A stretch of DNA of 64,000 bases from an uncultured Clostridiaceae bacterium (GCA_946405135.1 CAMJGD010000006.1:62001-126000), one strand, 5' to 3'; counted from the stretch's first letter, positions 8,124 through 18,290 are shown. The notes: generated from the sequence alone by a model not told the origin. Translations and numbers: made by a program.

Positions 8124-10087
8124 ATGTATTTACTTCAATTAGGTATTAAAAATATAAAAAGAAACTTTTTAAATTATATCTTATACTTTTTTTCCTTGAC
8201 CTTTATAGTAGTGGTTTATTTTACCTTTTTGTCTATATATAGTAATAGTGATATGCTCACAGTTATGGATTACATGAAATTTATTCCAGATATGTTTAAG
8301 CTGTCTAATTTCATATTGATTTTTTTCTGCATAATTTTTATATGGTACTGCAATTCATTCTTTATAAAAAAACGTGGAAAGGAATTTGCACTATATTCAA
8401 TTTTAGGAGTAAAGAAAAGACACATAGGTATGATGATCTTTACAGAAACCTTTTTTATAGGTTTAGGTTCTCTAGGTTTAGGTATATTTATAAGTTCTTT
8501 ATTTTTAAAATTATTTACCATGCTTTTACTAAAAGCTATGAAACTATCTACCAGTATCCCGAATTTTTCCATATCTGTTAACGCAATAATTAATACCGCA
8601 AAAACTTTTTTAATAATATTTATAATAGCTTCTATAAAAAATTTTTTGTCCATAAAAAAATTAAACTGGTATCCCTCTTTAAATCTGATGAAGTTTCAGA
8701 AAAAGAGCCTAAAATCTCTATACTTATATCCATAGTATCTTTATTTCTAGTTTCAAAAGGTTACAGCCTTGTAATGTCTTTTGAAAAAATAAATTATTCT
8801 AGAAATGCTATTATTGCAATAATATTTATTACCCTTGGAACCTATGGACTGTTTTCTTCTTTTTTAGTGCTTCTTATCAAGCTGTCAAAGAGAAATAAAA
8901 TACATTATTATAGTGGAATAAATATGTTTAGTACCTCAGAGCTTCTATATAGAATAAATAAAAATGCTAAAACTCTAGCTACAGTATCCATATTAATTGC
9001 AGGTACAATAATTGCAGTAGCCAGCAGCTACAGCTATTATTACATTAATGAAAAGTATGTTCCCAAACAGCAGCCCTTTTCCTTCTGTTATGTATCTAAT
9101 GAGAGATCTCTCGATGATAATATAAAAAATGTAATAGCTAAATATCCTGATCATAGGCTTAATGGAGAAGTAGAAGCTAAATTCATAAGATTGAATGGAA
9201 AATGGCCTAAGGTAAATACTTCATTGTCTGCTGAAGATATAAGCAGATTCTCTATCATGTCTGAAAGTGACTATAATAATATTATTAAAACTCTGAATAT
9301 AAAAGAAAGTAAAAAGCTTAATTCTAAAAACCAAGCTATCATCATAGATGGATACTATAATGATAATACCATGAAAAGTTATATTGGAACTAAGGCATAT
9401 ATAGACAATACTAAATCCTCCTTTGATGTTATTGACTTTAAATCACAGCATATAATAAATGAAAGTCTTATTTCAAGGCTTCTCGTAGTAAGAGATGATG
9501 TATTTATTCAGTTATCTAAAAATGAAAAGATTTTTCGTCTTAAAGGTTTTTTAGTTGATAACTCTAAAGATTCAAAAGAACTTAGTGAGGAGATAAATAA
9601 AGCCTTTGATAAAATAGTTAAAGAAAAAAATCTTCCAAGACCTAATTCTAAAAATAATATAGAAAACAACTTATCTTCTTTTTATGATGATTATAAAGAT
9701 ACTTCTAAAACAGCTGGAATTTTTTCTTACATAGGTACCTTTTTAGGATTGGTTTTCTTGATTTGTACAGCTAGTATAATATTTTTTAAGCAGTTATCTG
9801 ATGCTGAGGAAGATAAGGGAAACTATGACATATTGAAAAATGTAGGTGCTTCTCCTAAAGAAATAAAAAAATCCATAAATAAACAAGTAATTTTTCTCTT
9901 TATAATTCCCTTAATAGTAGGAGTGCTTCATTCTTATATAGCTTTAAGTATATTTGAGAGACTTCCTTTAGTTAATGTGAATATAAAACTGCCCATAACT
10001 GTAACCATAATAATATATACTGTCATATATTTAATTTACTGCGGGATAACCATTAACTCATATTATAATATAGTCAATGGGAATTAA
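8124..10087 (+). pseudogene. Second BceB-like permease, split by a -1 shift at an A7 run
   Basis: The first frame runs from ATG 8124 (after AAGGAG) to TAG at 8733-8735. The rest of the protein is in the -1 frame and stays open to 10087. Aligned with the upstream permease, homology passes cleanly from frame to frame at 8654-8660, where the sequence reads ATA AAA AAA TTA. One more A, or a one-base backward slip, gives ...KK IKLVSLF, matching FKLVDLF upstream. The restored protein is 654 residues, the same length as the intact copy. The rest looks conserved (FSYIGTFLGLVFLICTASI), so decay is recent or the shift is functional. A sequencing error is also possible. Confidence 0.85.
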
Positions 10088-10096
10088 TCTTTAAGC

Positions 10097-10130
10097 AAAA
10101 ACAGTATAGCTACCTAACTATACTGTTTTT
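10097..10130. terminator. Bidirectional terminator between the permease and gapN
   Basis: AAAAACAGTATAG and CTATACTGTTTTT form a 13-bp perfect stem. Its A/T ends give a U-tract on both strands, so it serves the convergent permease and gapN genes. Confidence 0.9.
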
Positions 10131-10135
10131 CAATA

Positions 10136-11617
10136 CTACTCAGCATTATTTAAATTTAAAACTATAGCTTTAAGTCTTGACATAGCTTCTATAGAATATC
10201 TTATACCTTGGGTTCCCATGCCCGAAGACTTTACTCCTAGGAATGGAAAATGATCTGGTCCTCTTTCCGGCTTATTATTTACTTGAACCGTTCCCACCTC
10301 AAGCTTATTTGCTATATAAAAAGCCTTATCAATATTTTCAGTAAATACAGCCCCTTGAAGTCCATAGGTAGATCTATTTGCTATATCTATGGCTTCTTCT
10401 ATAGACTTTACTCTTATAATAGGTAAAACAGGTCCAAAAGGTTCTTCCCAGGCAAGCCTCATATCAAGCGTAACATTATCAAAAAGAGTGGGATATATAG
10501 TATTTTCTTCCCTGTTTCCACCTGTTATAAGCTTTCCCCCTTTATCCTTTGCATCCTTTATAAGTTCCATAACAAAATCTGCAGCTTTACTGTTTATAAG
10601 TGGAGTAATCACTACACCTTCTTTTCTAGGGTCTCCTGTCTTAAGTGCTCTTACTTTAACTTTAAGCTTTTCTACAAGTTCATCTGCAATGGACTCCATA
10701 ACAAGTATTCTCTTTACTGCTGTACATCTTTGTCCTGAATAAGAATAAGCTCCTGAAACAATATTATCTACAGCCTTATCTATATTTGCATCTTCAAGAA
10801 CTATAGCAGCATCTTTTCCTCCAAGCTCTAGTAAAAGCGGCTTCATCACAGATATACTGGATATATGCCGTCCTACTTCTGTACTTCCAGTAAAATTAAT
10901 AAAATCTATATCTTCATGAGTAACACAATAGTCCCCTATATCGCTGCCCTTACCAGTTATAGTATTTAAGACTCCTTTAGGAAGTCCTGCTCTATTAAAT
11001 ACTTCTGCTAAATATAATGTAGATATGCTTCCCTGAGTTGGAGGCTTTATAACTGCAGAGTTTCCAACCACTAAAGCTGGAGCAATTTTAGAAGCAGAAA
11101 GATTTATGGGATAGTTAAAGGGTGATATAGCTAAAACTACTCCTAAAGGTACTCTAGTAACAAAAGATATCTTGTTCCTTGTAGTACCAGGAAAACTATC
11201 TCCAGGTATGGTCTCCCCTTCTAACTGCTTTGCAGAATCTGCAGTAAATCTTATATAGTCAGCTGTCCTTAGAATTTCTGAAATAGAACTCTTTTTATCT
11301 TTAGCTATCTCTAAAGTTAATATCTCTGCAAGCCTTTCAGCATTATCTTCTAAAATATCTGCTGCCCTATAGAGTATATCTGCCCTTCGGTTTAAAGGCA
11401 CCTCAGCCCAAAGCTTTTGAGCCTCCTTTGAATTTTTTATGGCTTTATTTACTTCTTCTTTATTCATAGCTTGTATTTTACCTACCACAGTTCCATCTAT
11501 AGGTGATTTTATTTCAATTAATTCTTTTGTATTACTTTCTACCCATTCTCCATCATAAAGATTTTTATAAGTATTATCTTTAGAATGCAATTGCTCAAAT
11601 ATTTTATTATCAGTCAT
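10136..11617 (-). CDS. gapN: NADP-dependent non-phosphorylating glyceraldehyde-3-phosphate dehydrogenase
   Basis: A 493-residue member of the aldehyde dehydrogenase superfamily that would oxidise glyceraldehyde-3-phosphate to 3-phosphoglycerate with formation of NADPH. Visible are FNYPINLSASKIAPAL, the cofactor-site FTGSTEVGRH, the catalytic Glu in LELGGKDAAIV and the catalytic Cys in SGQRCTAVKR. The C-terminal FPFLGVKSSGMGTQGIRYSIEAM is typical of GapN rather than of general aldehyde dehydrogenases. It starts at ATG 11617 after GGAGAG. The gene is alone. Enzymes of this type are a known NADPH source in clostridia. Confidence 0.9.
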   Translation of the reverse strand: MTDNKIFEQLHSKDNTYKNLYDGEWVESNTKELIEIKSPIDGTVVGKIQAMNKEEVNKAIKNSKEAQKLWAEVPLNRRADILYRAADILEDNAERLAEILTLEIAKDKKSSISEILRTADYIRFTADSAKQLEGETIPGDSFPGTTRNKISFVTRVPLGVVLAISPFNYPINLSASKIAPALVVGNSAVIKPPTQGSISTLYLAEVFNRAGLPKGVLNTITGKGSDIGDYCVTHEDIDFINFTGSTEVGRHISSISVMKPLLLELGGKDAAIVLEDANIDKAVDNIVSGAYSYSGQRCTAVKRILVMESIADELVEKLKVKVRALKTGDPRKEGVVITPLINSKAADFVMELIKDAKDKGGKLITGGNREENTIYPTLFDNVTLDMRLAWEEPFGPVLPIIRVKSIEEAIDIANRSTYGLQGAVFTENIDKAFYIANKLEVGTVQVNNKPERGPDHFPFLGVKSSGMGTQGIRYSIEAMSRLKAIVLNLNNAE

Positions 11618-11955
11618 TTACTTCTCTCCTTACTATGCCTATATACAAAATTTTCTATTTAATATTAACTTTATTTATATATAACCTCTTATCCTTATTA
11701 TTTTGACATATTTCTAACTTACTTATTCCTCAGGTTAATTACATTCCGTCTGATTCTCTCAAATTATAATATTTTAGATGATACAGCTTATAAAATAAAG
11801 TTTTACATGGCTTAAATTACTTTAAAAGCTGGATAGTATAATAATTATTATCTATTGATATCAATTATTATATTCTATTGTATGTGATTTTATTTATAAA
11901 TGCAATGAAAACTTTAGCCTGAGTAAATAATGCTCATAGCTTTTAATTTTTACTA

Positions 11956-11984
11956 TTGACATTTTAAAATTGATAATCTAATAT
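11956..11984 (+). promoter_or_regulatory. Promoter of the proS T-box transcript
   Basis: TTGACA (11956-11961) and TAATAT (11979-11984) are separated by exactly 17 bp, a near-consensus sigma-A promoter. It lies about 60 bp before T-box stem I. The rest of the 686-bp gap between gapN and proS (11618-11955) holds the gapN upstream region, where I see no convincing site. Confidence 0.75.
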
Positions 11985-12042
11985 TTTAATTAAAAGCTAA
12001 ATATGAAACTGTGATAAGGAGTAGTAAAAATTAACAATTCTA

Positions 12043-12240
12043 TACAGAGAGAGGATTTTTAAGCTGAGAGATCCTTAAGAAATTAATTTTGAACCAGCCT
12101 TGGAGTTCTGTACCGAAATAACAGTAGGCTACAGCGGTTATACGCCGTTAAAATAGTCAAGAGAGCATATTAAAAACTTTAATATGCTAATAAGGGTGGT
12201 ACCACCGTGTCCTCGGTCCCTATGGGATGGAGGTTTTTTT
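12043..12240 (+). promoter_or_regulatory. T-box riboswitch leader controlling proS
   Basis: Stem I closes by TACAGA (12043-12048) with TCTGTA (12107-12112) and contains the typical AAGCTGAGAG segment. The conserved T-box AAGGGTGGTACCACCGTG begins at 12192. It is followed by a terminator, CCTCGGTCCC/GGGATGGAGG with a T7 run (12211-12240). Uncharged tRNA pairing with stem I and the T-box would stabilise the antiterminator. A CCT proline codon at 12098-12100 lies on the 3' side of stem I and is the candidate specifier, which agrees with the downstream prolyl-tRNA synthetase. The exact specifier loop needs folding. Confidence 0.93.
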
Positions 12241-12303
12241 GTATTCAAAAATATGTATTAAATTAAATAAATAAGTTTATAAAAATAACAGGAGGATTAT
12301 ATT

Positions 12304-13740
12304 ATGGGAAAAAACAAAAAATTTGTTGAAGCTATAACTTCAATGTCTGAAGACTTCGCAAAATGGTATACTGACATAGTAAAAAAAGCTGAGCTTGTAG
12401 ATTACTCTAGTGTTAAAGGCTGTATGATAATACGTCCCTATGGATATGCTATATGGGAAAACATTCAAAAGGATTTAGATGGAAGATTAAAAGCTACTGG
12501 TCATGAAAATGTATATATGCCAATTTTCATACCAGAAAGTTTGCTGCAAAAGGAGAAAGATCATGTAGAAGGATTTGCCCCAGAGGTAGCTTGGGTTACA
12601 CATGGAGGTACAGAAGAATTAACAGAAAAGCTATGTGTTCGTCCTACTTCAGAAACTCTATTCTGCGAACACTATGCAAAAATAGTTCAATCCTATAATG
12701 ATCTTCCAAAATTATATAATCAATGGTGTTCCGTGGTTAGATGGGAAAAAACTACTCGTCCTTTCTTAAGAACTACAGAATTTTTATGGCAGGAAGGTCA
12801 TACAGTGCATGCTACTCCAGAGGAAGCACAAAAGGAAACCATAGATATGCTTAATGTATATGCAGATTTATGCGAACAAACCCTTGCTATTCCTGTAATA
12901 AAAGGACAGAAAACTGAAAAAGAAAAGTTTGCAGGAGCTAGCGCAACCTATACTATAGAGAGCTTAATGCATGATGGTAAGGCTCTTCAAAGTGGTACTT
13001 CTCATAATTTTGGAGATAACTTTGCCAAGGCTTTTGGCATACAATACACTGATAAAAATGGTACACTTCAATACGTACACCAGACTTCCTGGGGAGTAAC
13101 TACTCGTCTAATAGGTGCCATAATAATGGTTCATGGTGATGACAGCGGTCTTGTACTTCCTCCAAGGATTGCTCCAATTCAAGTAGTTATAGTACCTATA
13201 GCTCAACATAAAGAAGGAGTGCTTGATAAAGCTAATGAGCTTAAAGATAAAATAGCAAAGGTTGCAAGAGTGAAGCTAGACGATTCTGATAAAATGCCAG
13301 GCTGGAAATTTAATGAATACGAAATGAAGGGAGTTCCTGTGCGTTTAGAAGTAGGCCCTAAGGATATTGAAAATAATCAAGTGGTACTTGTTAGAAGAGA
13401 TACTAGGGAAAAAGCTGTAGTTTCTATGGATGAATTAGAAGAAAAATTATCTGCACTACTTGAGGATATACAAAAATCACTTTTAGAAAAAGCAAGAACA
13501 TTAAGAGACGAAAAAACCTATGTAGCTCATAACATGGAGGAATTCAAAGAAACAGCTGACAATAAATCTGGATTTATAAAAGCTATGTGGTGCGGAAGCA
13601 GAGAATGTGAAGAAAAGATAAAAGAAATTGCTGGAACCACATCAAGATGCATACCTTTTGAACAGGAACATATAGAAGATAAATGTGTATGTTGTGGTAA
13701 AGAAGCTAAACATATGGTTTACTGGGGAAAGGCATACTAA
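12304..13740 (+). CDS. proS: Prolyl-tRNA synthetase, archaeal/eukaryotic-like type
   Basis: A 478-residue class II synthetase charging tRNA-Pro. It is shorter than the 570-residue bacterial form and lacks the inserted editing domain. Motif 2 region is [21 protein letters not shown], and motif 3 ([22 protein letters not shown]) carries the conserved Arg. An anticodon-binding domain covers about 285-385. A C-terminal zinc-type domain has Cys in CGSRECEE and in CVCCGKEA and ends with a terminal Tyr, as in ProS type 3. It starts at ATG 12304 after AGGAGG, 64 bp beyond the T-box terminator. Confidence 0.96.
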   Translation: MGKNKKFVEAITSMSEDFAKWYTDIVKKAELVDYSSVKGCMIIRPYGYAIWENIQKDLDGRLKATGHENVYMPIFIPESLLQKEKDHVEGFAPEVAWVTHGGTEELTEKLCVRPTSETLFCEHYAKIVQSYNDLPKLYNQWCSVVRWEKTTRPFLRTTEFLWQEGHTVHATPEEAQKETIDMLNVYADLCEQTLAIPVIKGQKTEKEKFAGASATYTIESLMHDGKALQSGTSHNFGDNFAKAFGIQYTDKNGTLQYVHQTSWGVTTRLIGAIIMVHGDDSGLVLPPRIAPIQVVIVPIAQHKEGVLDKANELKDKIAKVARVKLDDSDKMPGWKFNEYEMKGVPVRLEVGPKDIENNQVVLVRRDTREKAVVSMDELEEKLSALLEDIQKSLLEKARTLRDEKTYVAHNMEEFKETADNKSGFIKAMWCGSRECEEKIKEIAGTTSRCIPFEQEHIEDKCVCCGKEAKHMVYWGKAY

Positions 13741-13792
13741 AAACAAAAGCTAGGAAGGTAACTTTACGAGCTACTTTTCTAGCTTTTGTTTT
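13741..13792. terminator. Bidirectional terminator after proS
   Basis: AAACAAAAGCTAG (13741-13753) pairs with CTAGCTTTTGTTTT (13779-13792) around a 25-base loop. The A-rich and T-rich ends allow termination of proS and of the convergent oxidoreductase gene. Confidence 0.8.
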
Positions 13793-13803
13793 GCAAAAAT
13801 CTG

Positions 13804-14817
13804 CTAGTGATTTTTATTATTTGATACTAATTCTTCTTTAAGCTTTTCCGCAGCATAAACTGGCCAACAAGGATTTCTAAGTAATTCTCTTCCTAAGTAT
13901 ATTAAATCTATATATCCATTATTAAGCTCATATTCTGCAAAACTAGGTTCTTTTATAAGTCCACCTGCTAAAACAGGTATACTTGTATTTTGTTTTATTA
14001 TCTCTGCATATTTTATCTGATAACCTGAGTAGGAATATATGGGTTCAGATACTACTCCTCCTGAACTTACATCTATAAAATCTATAGTCTTATTTTTGTT
14101 TACTATATTAAGTATTTTTGATATATCTTTAGGATGATTTCCTCCCTCCACATAATCCTCTGCGGATACTCGTACAAACAAGGGTTTATCTTCGGGCCAC
14201 ACTTCCCTTACAGCTATGATTACGTTTTCAAGAAGCCTAGCCCTGTTTTTTAAGCTTCCGCCATATTCATCCTCTCTTTTGTTGGTAACAGGAGATAAAA
14301 ACTGATTTATTAAATAACCATGAGCTGCATGCAGCTCAATCATATCAAAACCTGCCATCTTTGCTCTTTCTGCTGCAGCCTTAAAAGACATTATTACAGT
14401 GTTTATATCTTCTATATTCATTTCCCTAGGAATATGAGAATTTTTTATAAAGGGTATGGCACTAGGCGCTAGAATATCCTCCTCATGAAGCAAGCTTTTT
14501 CTTCCAGCATGCGCAAGCTGTATACCAACTTTAGCCCCATAACTTTTACATAAATCCACTATCTTTTTTAAGCCTTCTAACTGGTAATCATCCCATAACC
14601 CCAAATCATTATCTAGTGTCCTTCCTCTCTTTTCCACTGCTGCTGCTTCTAATATTATAAGTCCTACTCCTCCTATAGCTCTAGCTGCATAATGAATGCA
14701 GTGCCAATCCTTTATAGTGCCATCTCGGTTAGCACTATCCGTACACATGGGTGCCATAACTATTCTGTTTTTTAAACTCATATCTTTTATATTAATTCCA
14801 GAGAATAACTTTGACAT
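13804..14817 (-). CDS. Old yellow enzyme family NADH:flavin oxidoreductase
   Basis: A 337-residue FMN-dependent TIM barrel of the YqjM/NamA class that reduces activated C=C bonds. It opens LKNRIVMAPMCT, with the Cys that tunes FMN in the YqjM group. It has GIQLAHAGRKS, the substrate-binding HAAHGYLINQFLSP and YGGSLKNRARLL, and ends with the phosphate-binding LAGGLIKEP and LGRELLRNPCWP. It starts at ATG 14817 with GGGAG upstream. It has no operon partner, so the natural substrate is unclear. There is no Fe-S/second flavin domain as in long dienoyl-CoA reductases. Confidence 0.9.
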   Translation of the reverse strand: MSKLFSGINIKDMSLKNRIVMAPMCTDSANRDGTIKDWHCIHYAARAIGGVGLIILEAAAVEKRGRTLDNDLGLWDDYQLEGLKKIVDLCKSYGAKVGIQLAHAGRKSLLHEEDILAPSAIPFIKNSHIPREMNIEDINTVIMSFKAAAERAKMAGFDMIELHAAHGYLINQFLSPVTNKREDEYGGSLKNRARLLENVIIAVREVWPEDKPLFVRVSAEDYVEGGNHPKDISKILNIVNKNKTIDFIDVSSGGVVSEPIYSYSGYQIKYAEIIKQNTSIPVLAGGLIKEPSFAEYELNNGYIDLIYLGRELLRNPCWPVYAAEKLKEELVSNNKNH

Positions 14818-15089
14818 ATCAGCCTGCTCCCTTCCCTTATGAAATATAGAGCGTTACCATATTTATAGTGAACAAAAAAATTATTTTTATTTATCTTATT
14901 TTTAGCAAAACAAATAAACTACATACTTTATAATTACTAATATTTCGTAAATTCAGAAATAAACTTTATAGTTTAATTTATTAGAACAATATAAATACTA
15001 TGAACGGATAGTGATATAATGTTTATTATTTACTTAACAGTAATTCCTGTAATTATTTTTATAGTTTGTTATTTGATGTAAAATTATAG

Positions 15090-15224
15090 CAACAAAAAAA
15101 TAGCTATATATCTTTGGTTAATAAAGATACTAGCTATAAAAATAATAAGAATTATAAAAGGGCTTTAGAAGTCTACTCAAAAGCAATCCATTTAGATCAT
15201 AAAAATTCTTTATTTAAATCCTAG
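15090..15224 (+). pseudogene. Remnant of a TPR-repeat gene
   Basis: On the plus strand the frame before a TAG at 15222 reads NYKRALEVYSKAIHLDHKNS, which fits a TPR helix B (Y..AL..Y.KAI.LD..N). The frame is open only from 15090. There is no ribosome-binding site or plausible start, and it overlaps the lysW terminator and last codon. I read it as a fragment of a lost gene. The rest of the 403-bp gap (14818-15220) is AT-rich with no other feature I can support. Confidence 0.4.
15101..15137 (-). terminator. Terminator downstream of the lysine permease gene
   Basis: On the minus strand TAGCTAGTATCTTT and its partner AAAGATATATAGCTA form a long stem with a short loop, followed by TTTTTTTG. It lies about 85 nt beyond the permease stop. 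Confidence 0.7.
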
Positions 15225-16972
15225 CTTGCTTTAGCTTCACTGCTTGACTCCTCATTATCTTCCACTGGCTTGCCTACAAAGTATACAAATAGTCCTACTA
15301 ATATTATAGAAATAGGTAATACAATATATACAGGTGCTCCTAATCCTACTGGTATATAGCCAAAGAATATTGTAAATCCAGCTACCACAAGAGAATACCA
15401 CATTTGAGTTCTTGTATGATCTAGATGATCACAAGCAGATCCCATAGAAGATAATATGGTGGTATCAGATATAGGTGAACAGTGATCTCCAAATATGGCT
15501 CCTGTAAGTACTGCCCCAGCACTCATTATCATATAGCTGCTATCAGCATTTATAGAATGTGCTAGAGGAATAGTAAGCGGCATAAGTATTCCCATAGTTC
15601 CATAGGATGTCCCTGTAGCAAAAGATATAATAGAACCTAATATAAATATCACACTAGGCAAAATAAATTGCGGCATCTTATCTGATAGTATAGAAACCAA
15701 ATACTTTGCAGTTCCAAGGTCTTTTATTACACTACTAAGTGACCAAGCTAAAAGAAGTATGACTCCTGTTATTATAAGAGACTTCATTCCGTTAATCCAA
15801 GTATCTATAGCTTCACTTAAAGTAAAAATCTTCTTAAAAATTCCCATACCCATGGCCACTATAGATGCAAGTAAAGCAGCCTGAAATAAAACTACTGAAG
15901 CATCTGCATTTCCAAAAGTACTTTGTACAGATTTTATAGATAAAGGTGAGTTTGAAAGCATTGACTTCAATACCTCATCTTCTCCTGACATTATCGTAGT
16001 ATATCCATTATAATAAAATCCTAAAAAAGCTCCTATTATAAGTACTCCTATAGGTATAATTGCATTCCATACACTTATCTTTATACCTTCCTTAGGCTCA
16101 AGGTCAGTAGCTTCATCAGATACCATAGGCTTAGCATTATCGTCTAATAGCTTTCCTGTAGTTCTAGCTCTTCTTTCAGCTTTATACATAGGTCCAAATT
16201 CTTTCAAAAATATAGCTGTAAAAAGAGTAAATAGCAATATCAATATATTATAAAATCTATAAGGTATAGTAGATATAAAAAATCCAAAAGCATCTACCTG
16301 CTCACCAATACCATTAGCAAAGCTATCTTTTATAAGACTAAGCTCATAGCCTACCCAAGTAGATATAAGAGCAATACCTGCTATAGGTGCAGCAGTAGCA
16401 TCTATTATAAAGGATAATTTTTCTCTGGACACTTTCATCTTGTCTGTAACAGGTCTCATAATAGGTCCTACTATAAGGGAATTAGCATAATCATCAAAAA
16501 ATACTAATATACCTAAAATCCAAGTTATTACTTGAGCACTTACGGGACTTTTAGCCTTTTTAGCTAAGGACTCTGCTATAGCTTTAGCGCCTCCCATTTT
16601 AGCTACGAGAGCTATAACTCCTCCTATAGCAAGACACTGAAGTATTATACCTGCATTCCAAGGATCAGCTAAAGATGTATGTATTCTACATACAAAATCC
16701 AAAAATCCTAAAAATAGTGCTTGAAACACATTTCCTCCATTTAAATTTATTAAAAAACATCCTACTAATACTCCAAGGGAAAGTGAAATAACCACATTTT
16801 TAGTTATAAAAGCTAATACTATGGCAATAATAGGTGGAAGTAAAGTCCAAAATCCTAATCTTATAGAATTTACTCCGGACATATCTTTAGAATCCGCAGC
16901 AAAAGCCACTGTAGAAATTAATAGTAAAAATAAAAGGGATAACACTGGAATTAATAATTTTTTTCTTTTCAT
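15221..16972 (-). CDS. lysW: NhaC-family carrier, probable lysine permease LysW
   Basis: A 583-residue protein with a cleavable-looking N-terminal signal (STVAFAADS) and about 12 membrane segments. It has the NhaC/ArsB-fold features WILGILVFFDDYANSLIVGP and FATGTSYGTMGILMPL, and TGAIFGDHCSPISDTTILSS near 460. By homology alone it would be called a Na+/H+ antiporter. However, the mRNA leader at 17051-17285 is a lysine riboswitch. NhaC-type proteins under L-boxes have been assigned as lysine transporters (LysW), so I favour lysine uptake. It starts at ATG 16972 after AAGGAGG. Transport specificity itself is inference. Confidence 0.8.
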   Translation of the reverse strand: MKRKKLLIPVLSLLFLLLISTVAFAADSKDMSGVNSIRLGFWTLLPPIIAIVLAFITKNVVISLSLGVLVGCFLINLNGGNVFQALFLGFLDFVCRIHTSLADPWNAGIILQCLAIGGVIALVAKMGGAKAIAESLAKKAKSPVSAQVITWILGILVFFDDYANSLIVGPIMRPVTDKMKVSREKLSFIIDATAAPIAGIALISTWVGYELSLIKDSFANGIGEQVDAFGFFISTIPYRFYNILILLFTLFTAIFLKEFGPMYKAERRARTTGKLLDDNAKPMVSDEATDLEPKEGIKISVWNAIIPIGVLIIGAFLGFYYNGYTTIMSGEDEVLKSMLSNSPLSIKSVQSTFGNADASVVLFQAALLASIVAMGMGIFKKIFTLSEAIDTWINGMKSLIITGVILLLAWSLSSVIKDLGTAKYLVSILSDKMPQFILPSVIFILGSIISFATGTSYGTMGILMPLTIPLAHSINADSSYMIMSAGAVLTGAIFGDHCSPISDTTILSSMGSACDHLDHTRTQMWYSLVVAGFTIFFGYIPVGLGAPVYIVLPISIILVGLFVYFVGKPVEDNEESSSEAKAS

Positions 16973-17050
16973 TGAAAGAATCCTCCTTAAGCATTTAAAT
17001 TATAGTGAATACACGGAGGAGCTATTTAAAGTAAAATCAACATTGAACCT

Positions 17051-17285
17051 AAAAAAGGCCCTAGAGCATCAACTCCAGGACCTTACAAAATCACAAAATC
17101 AAAAAAAGGTTCTGCCGAAGGATAGCTCTCCACAAATAAAAATTTGTGACAGTCTTATACATATTTTGTATAAAACCAGCTATACAACCTTAAAGCATCA
17201 GTTGTATGCTTCGGCGATGACTCCTTTCAATCTGCTTCTTAGTGCTTACCTCCACAGAAATACTATTAGACACCGCACCTCTACC
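17051..17285 (-). promoter_or_regulatory. Lysine riboswitch (L-box) with terminator
   Basis: Read on the minus strand, the aptamer spans 17285 to 17120. P1 is GGTAG (17281-17285) with CTATC (17120-17124). The conserved AGAGGTGC follows P1, then AGTA, GGAGTCATCGCCGAAGC, ACTGTCA and GGAGAGCTATC, as in Bacillus lysC. The terminator is AAGGTCCTGGAG...CTCTAGGGCCTT with a T6 tract (17051-17084). Lysine binding should stabilise the aptamer and allow termination, so the downstream carrier is made when lysine is scarce. Confidence 0.95.
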
Positions 17286-17387
17286 ATGACCATATTCACA
17301 TATATTATATATAAACTATTAAAAATACTTTGTCAAGAAATCATTTAAAATGATTTTTGTTCTATTTTACTCAAATTTACATAATAT

Positions 17388-17858
17388 CTAAAATTCCGAT
17401 TTAGTTAATGTATTCTCTGATTCAGGTTCATTTTTATCTACTAGAAAGTTATACATAAGTCCTATAATTATTAAAAATCCGCCTATTATCTTACCTTTTG
17501 ATACAGCAGTTCCTGTAAGATAATCTATAATTATCCCTGCAAAAAGTTGACCTATAAATATAAGCAATGTAGAGTAAATAGCTGGTATCTTAGGTATTAT
17601 GATATTAGACATTGCTACTACCATAACTCCTATAACTCCACCTAGATAAGCCCAAAATGGAATCTTAGAGAAATCATAAGAAGTTAAATTAATAGAATTT
17701 CTATTAAATAGTAAAACCACTAAAGTAACCAATATGCCTACTACATAGTTTACAAAAGTTCCTTGAAATACTCCTATTTTATCTGATAGATGAGAATTTA
17801 TTATCAAAGATAAAATAACCATTCCTCCTGTTATAAATGCAATTATTATATAAAACAT
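17388..17858 (-). CDS. DUF606/YdcZ small membrane transporter subunit (second of pair)
   Basis: A 156-residue protein with five predicted membrane helices, about half the length of a DMT exporter. GTFVNYVVGILVTLVV and YLGGVIGVMVVAMSN are characteristic of DUF606/YdcZ. Its ribosome-binding site AGGAGG overlaps the TAG stop of the partner gene 9 bp upstream, so the two are translated together and probably form a heterodimer. The substrate is unknown. The charged tail (DKNEPESENTLTKSEF) is likely cytosolic. Confidence 0.8.
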   Translation of the reverse strand: MFYIIIAFITGGMVILSLIINSHLSDKIGVFQGTFVNYVVGILVTLVVLLFNRNSINLTSYDFSKIPFWAYLGGVIGVMVVAMSNIIIPKIPAIYSTLLIFIGQLFAGIIIDYLTGTAVSKGKIIGGFLIIIGLMYNFLVDKNEPESENTLTKSEF

Positions 17859-17867
17859 ATTTTCCTC

Positions 17868-18290
17868 CTAATACACCATCATTATTATTATTCCAATGAA
17901 TACTATAGCAAAACCTATTAATTTTTTAGGCTTAAATCTATGAACCTTCATACCTAACAGACCAAAATGATCTATTATTCCAGATAAAATTGACTGTCCA
18001 AGCAGTCCTAAAGCTAAAGTTAAGGATACCCCAAGCTTATTTATACACATATTATTAAAAAGTGTTACAAATACTCCTATAGCACCTGCTAAAAATAAGT
18101 ATTTAGGGATTTTACTGTCTATAACAACTTTCTTTTTCTTTATTATCAATATTAAACTTACAGTTAATATACCTGCAATGTGAACTATAAGTACAGATAA
18201 ATAATCATTAGTTTGCTTTGCAAAAATTCCATTAAAAGTAATCATAATGGCAATCATTACACCTATAAACACCGCTGACAATTTATTCAA
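17868..18290 (-). CDS. DUF606/YdcZ small membrane transporter subunit (first of pair)
   Basis: A 140-residue, five-helix protein of the same family as its downstream partner (HIAGILTVSLILII, FLAGAIGVFVTLFNNMC, LGLLGQSILSGIIDHFG). It begins with TTG at 18290, ten bases after a GGGGG stretch. No ATG is available nearby. A divergent Crp/Fnr regulator begins 156 bp away, and a perfect palindrome lies between them. The arrangement suggests that the regulator controls this pair. Confidence 0.8.
   Translation of the reverse strand: MNKLSAVFIGVMIAIMITFNGIFAKQTNDYLSVLIVHIAGILTVSLILIIKKKKVVIDSKIPKYLFLAGAIGVFVTLFNNMCINKLGVSLTLALGLLGQSILSGIIDHFGLLGMKVHRFKPKKLIGFAIVFIGIIIMMVY

Noticed and set aside
16821..17348. 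Plus-strand ORF of 175 codons over the L-box
   Set aside because: It crosses the riboswitch and the start of the permease gene on the opposite strand; the frame is open by chance.
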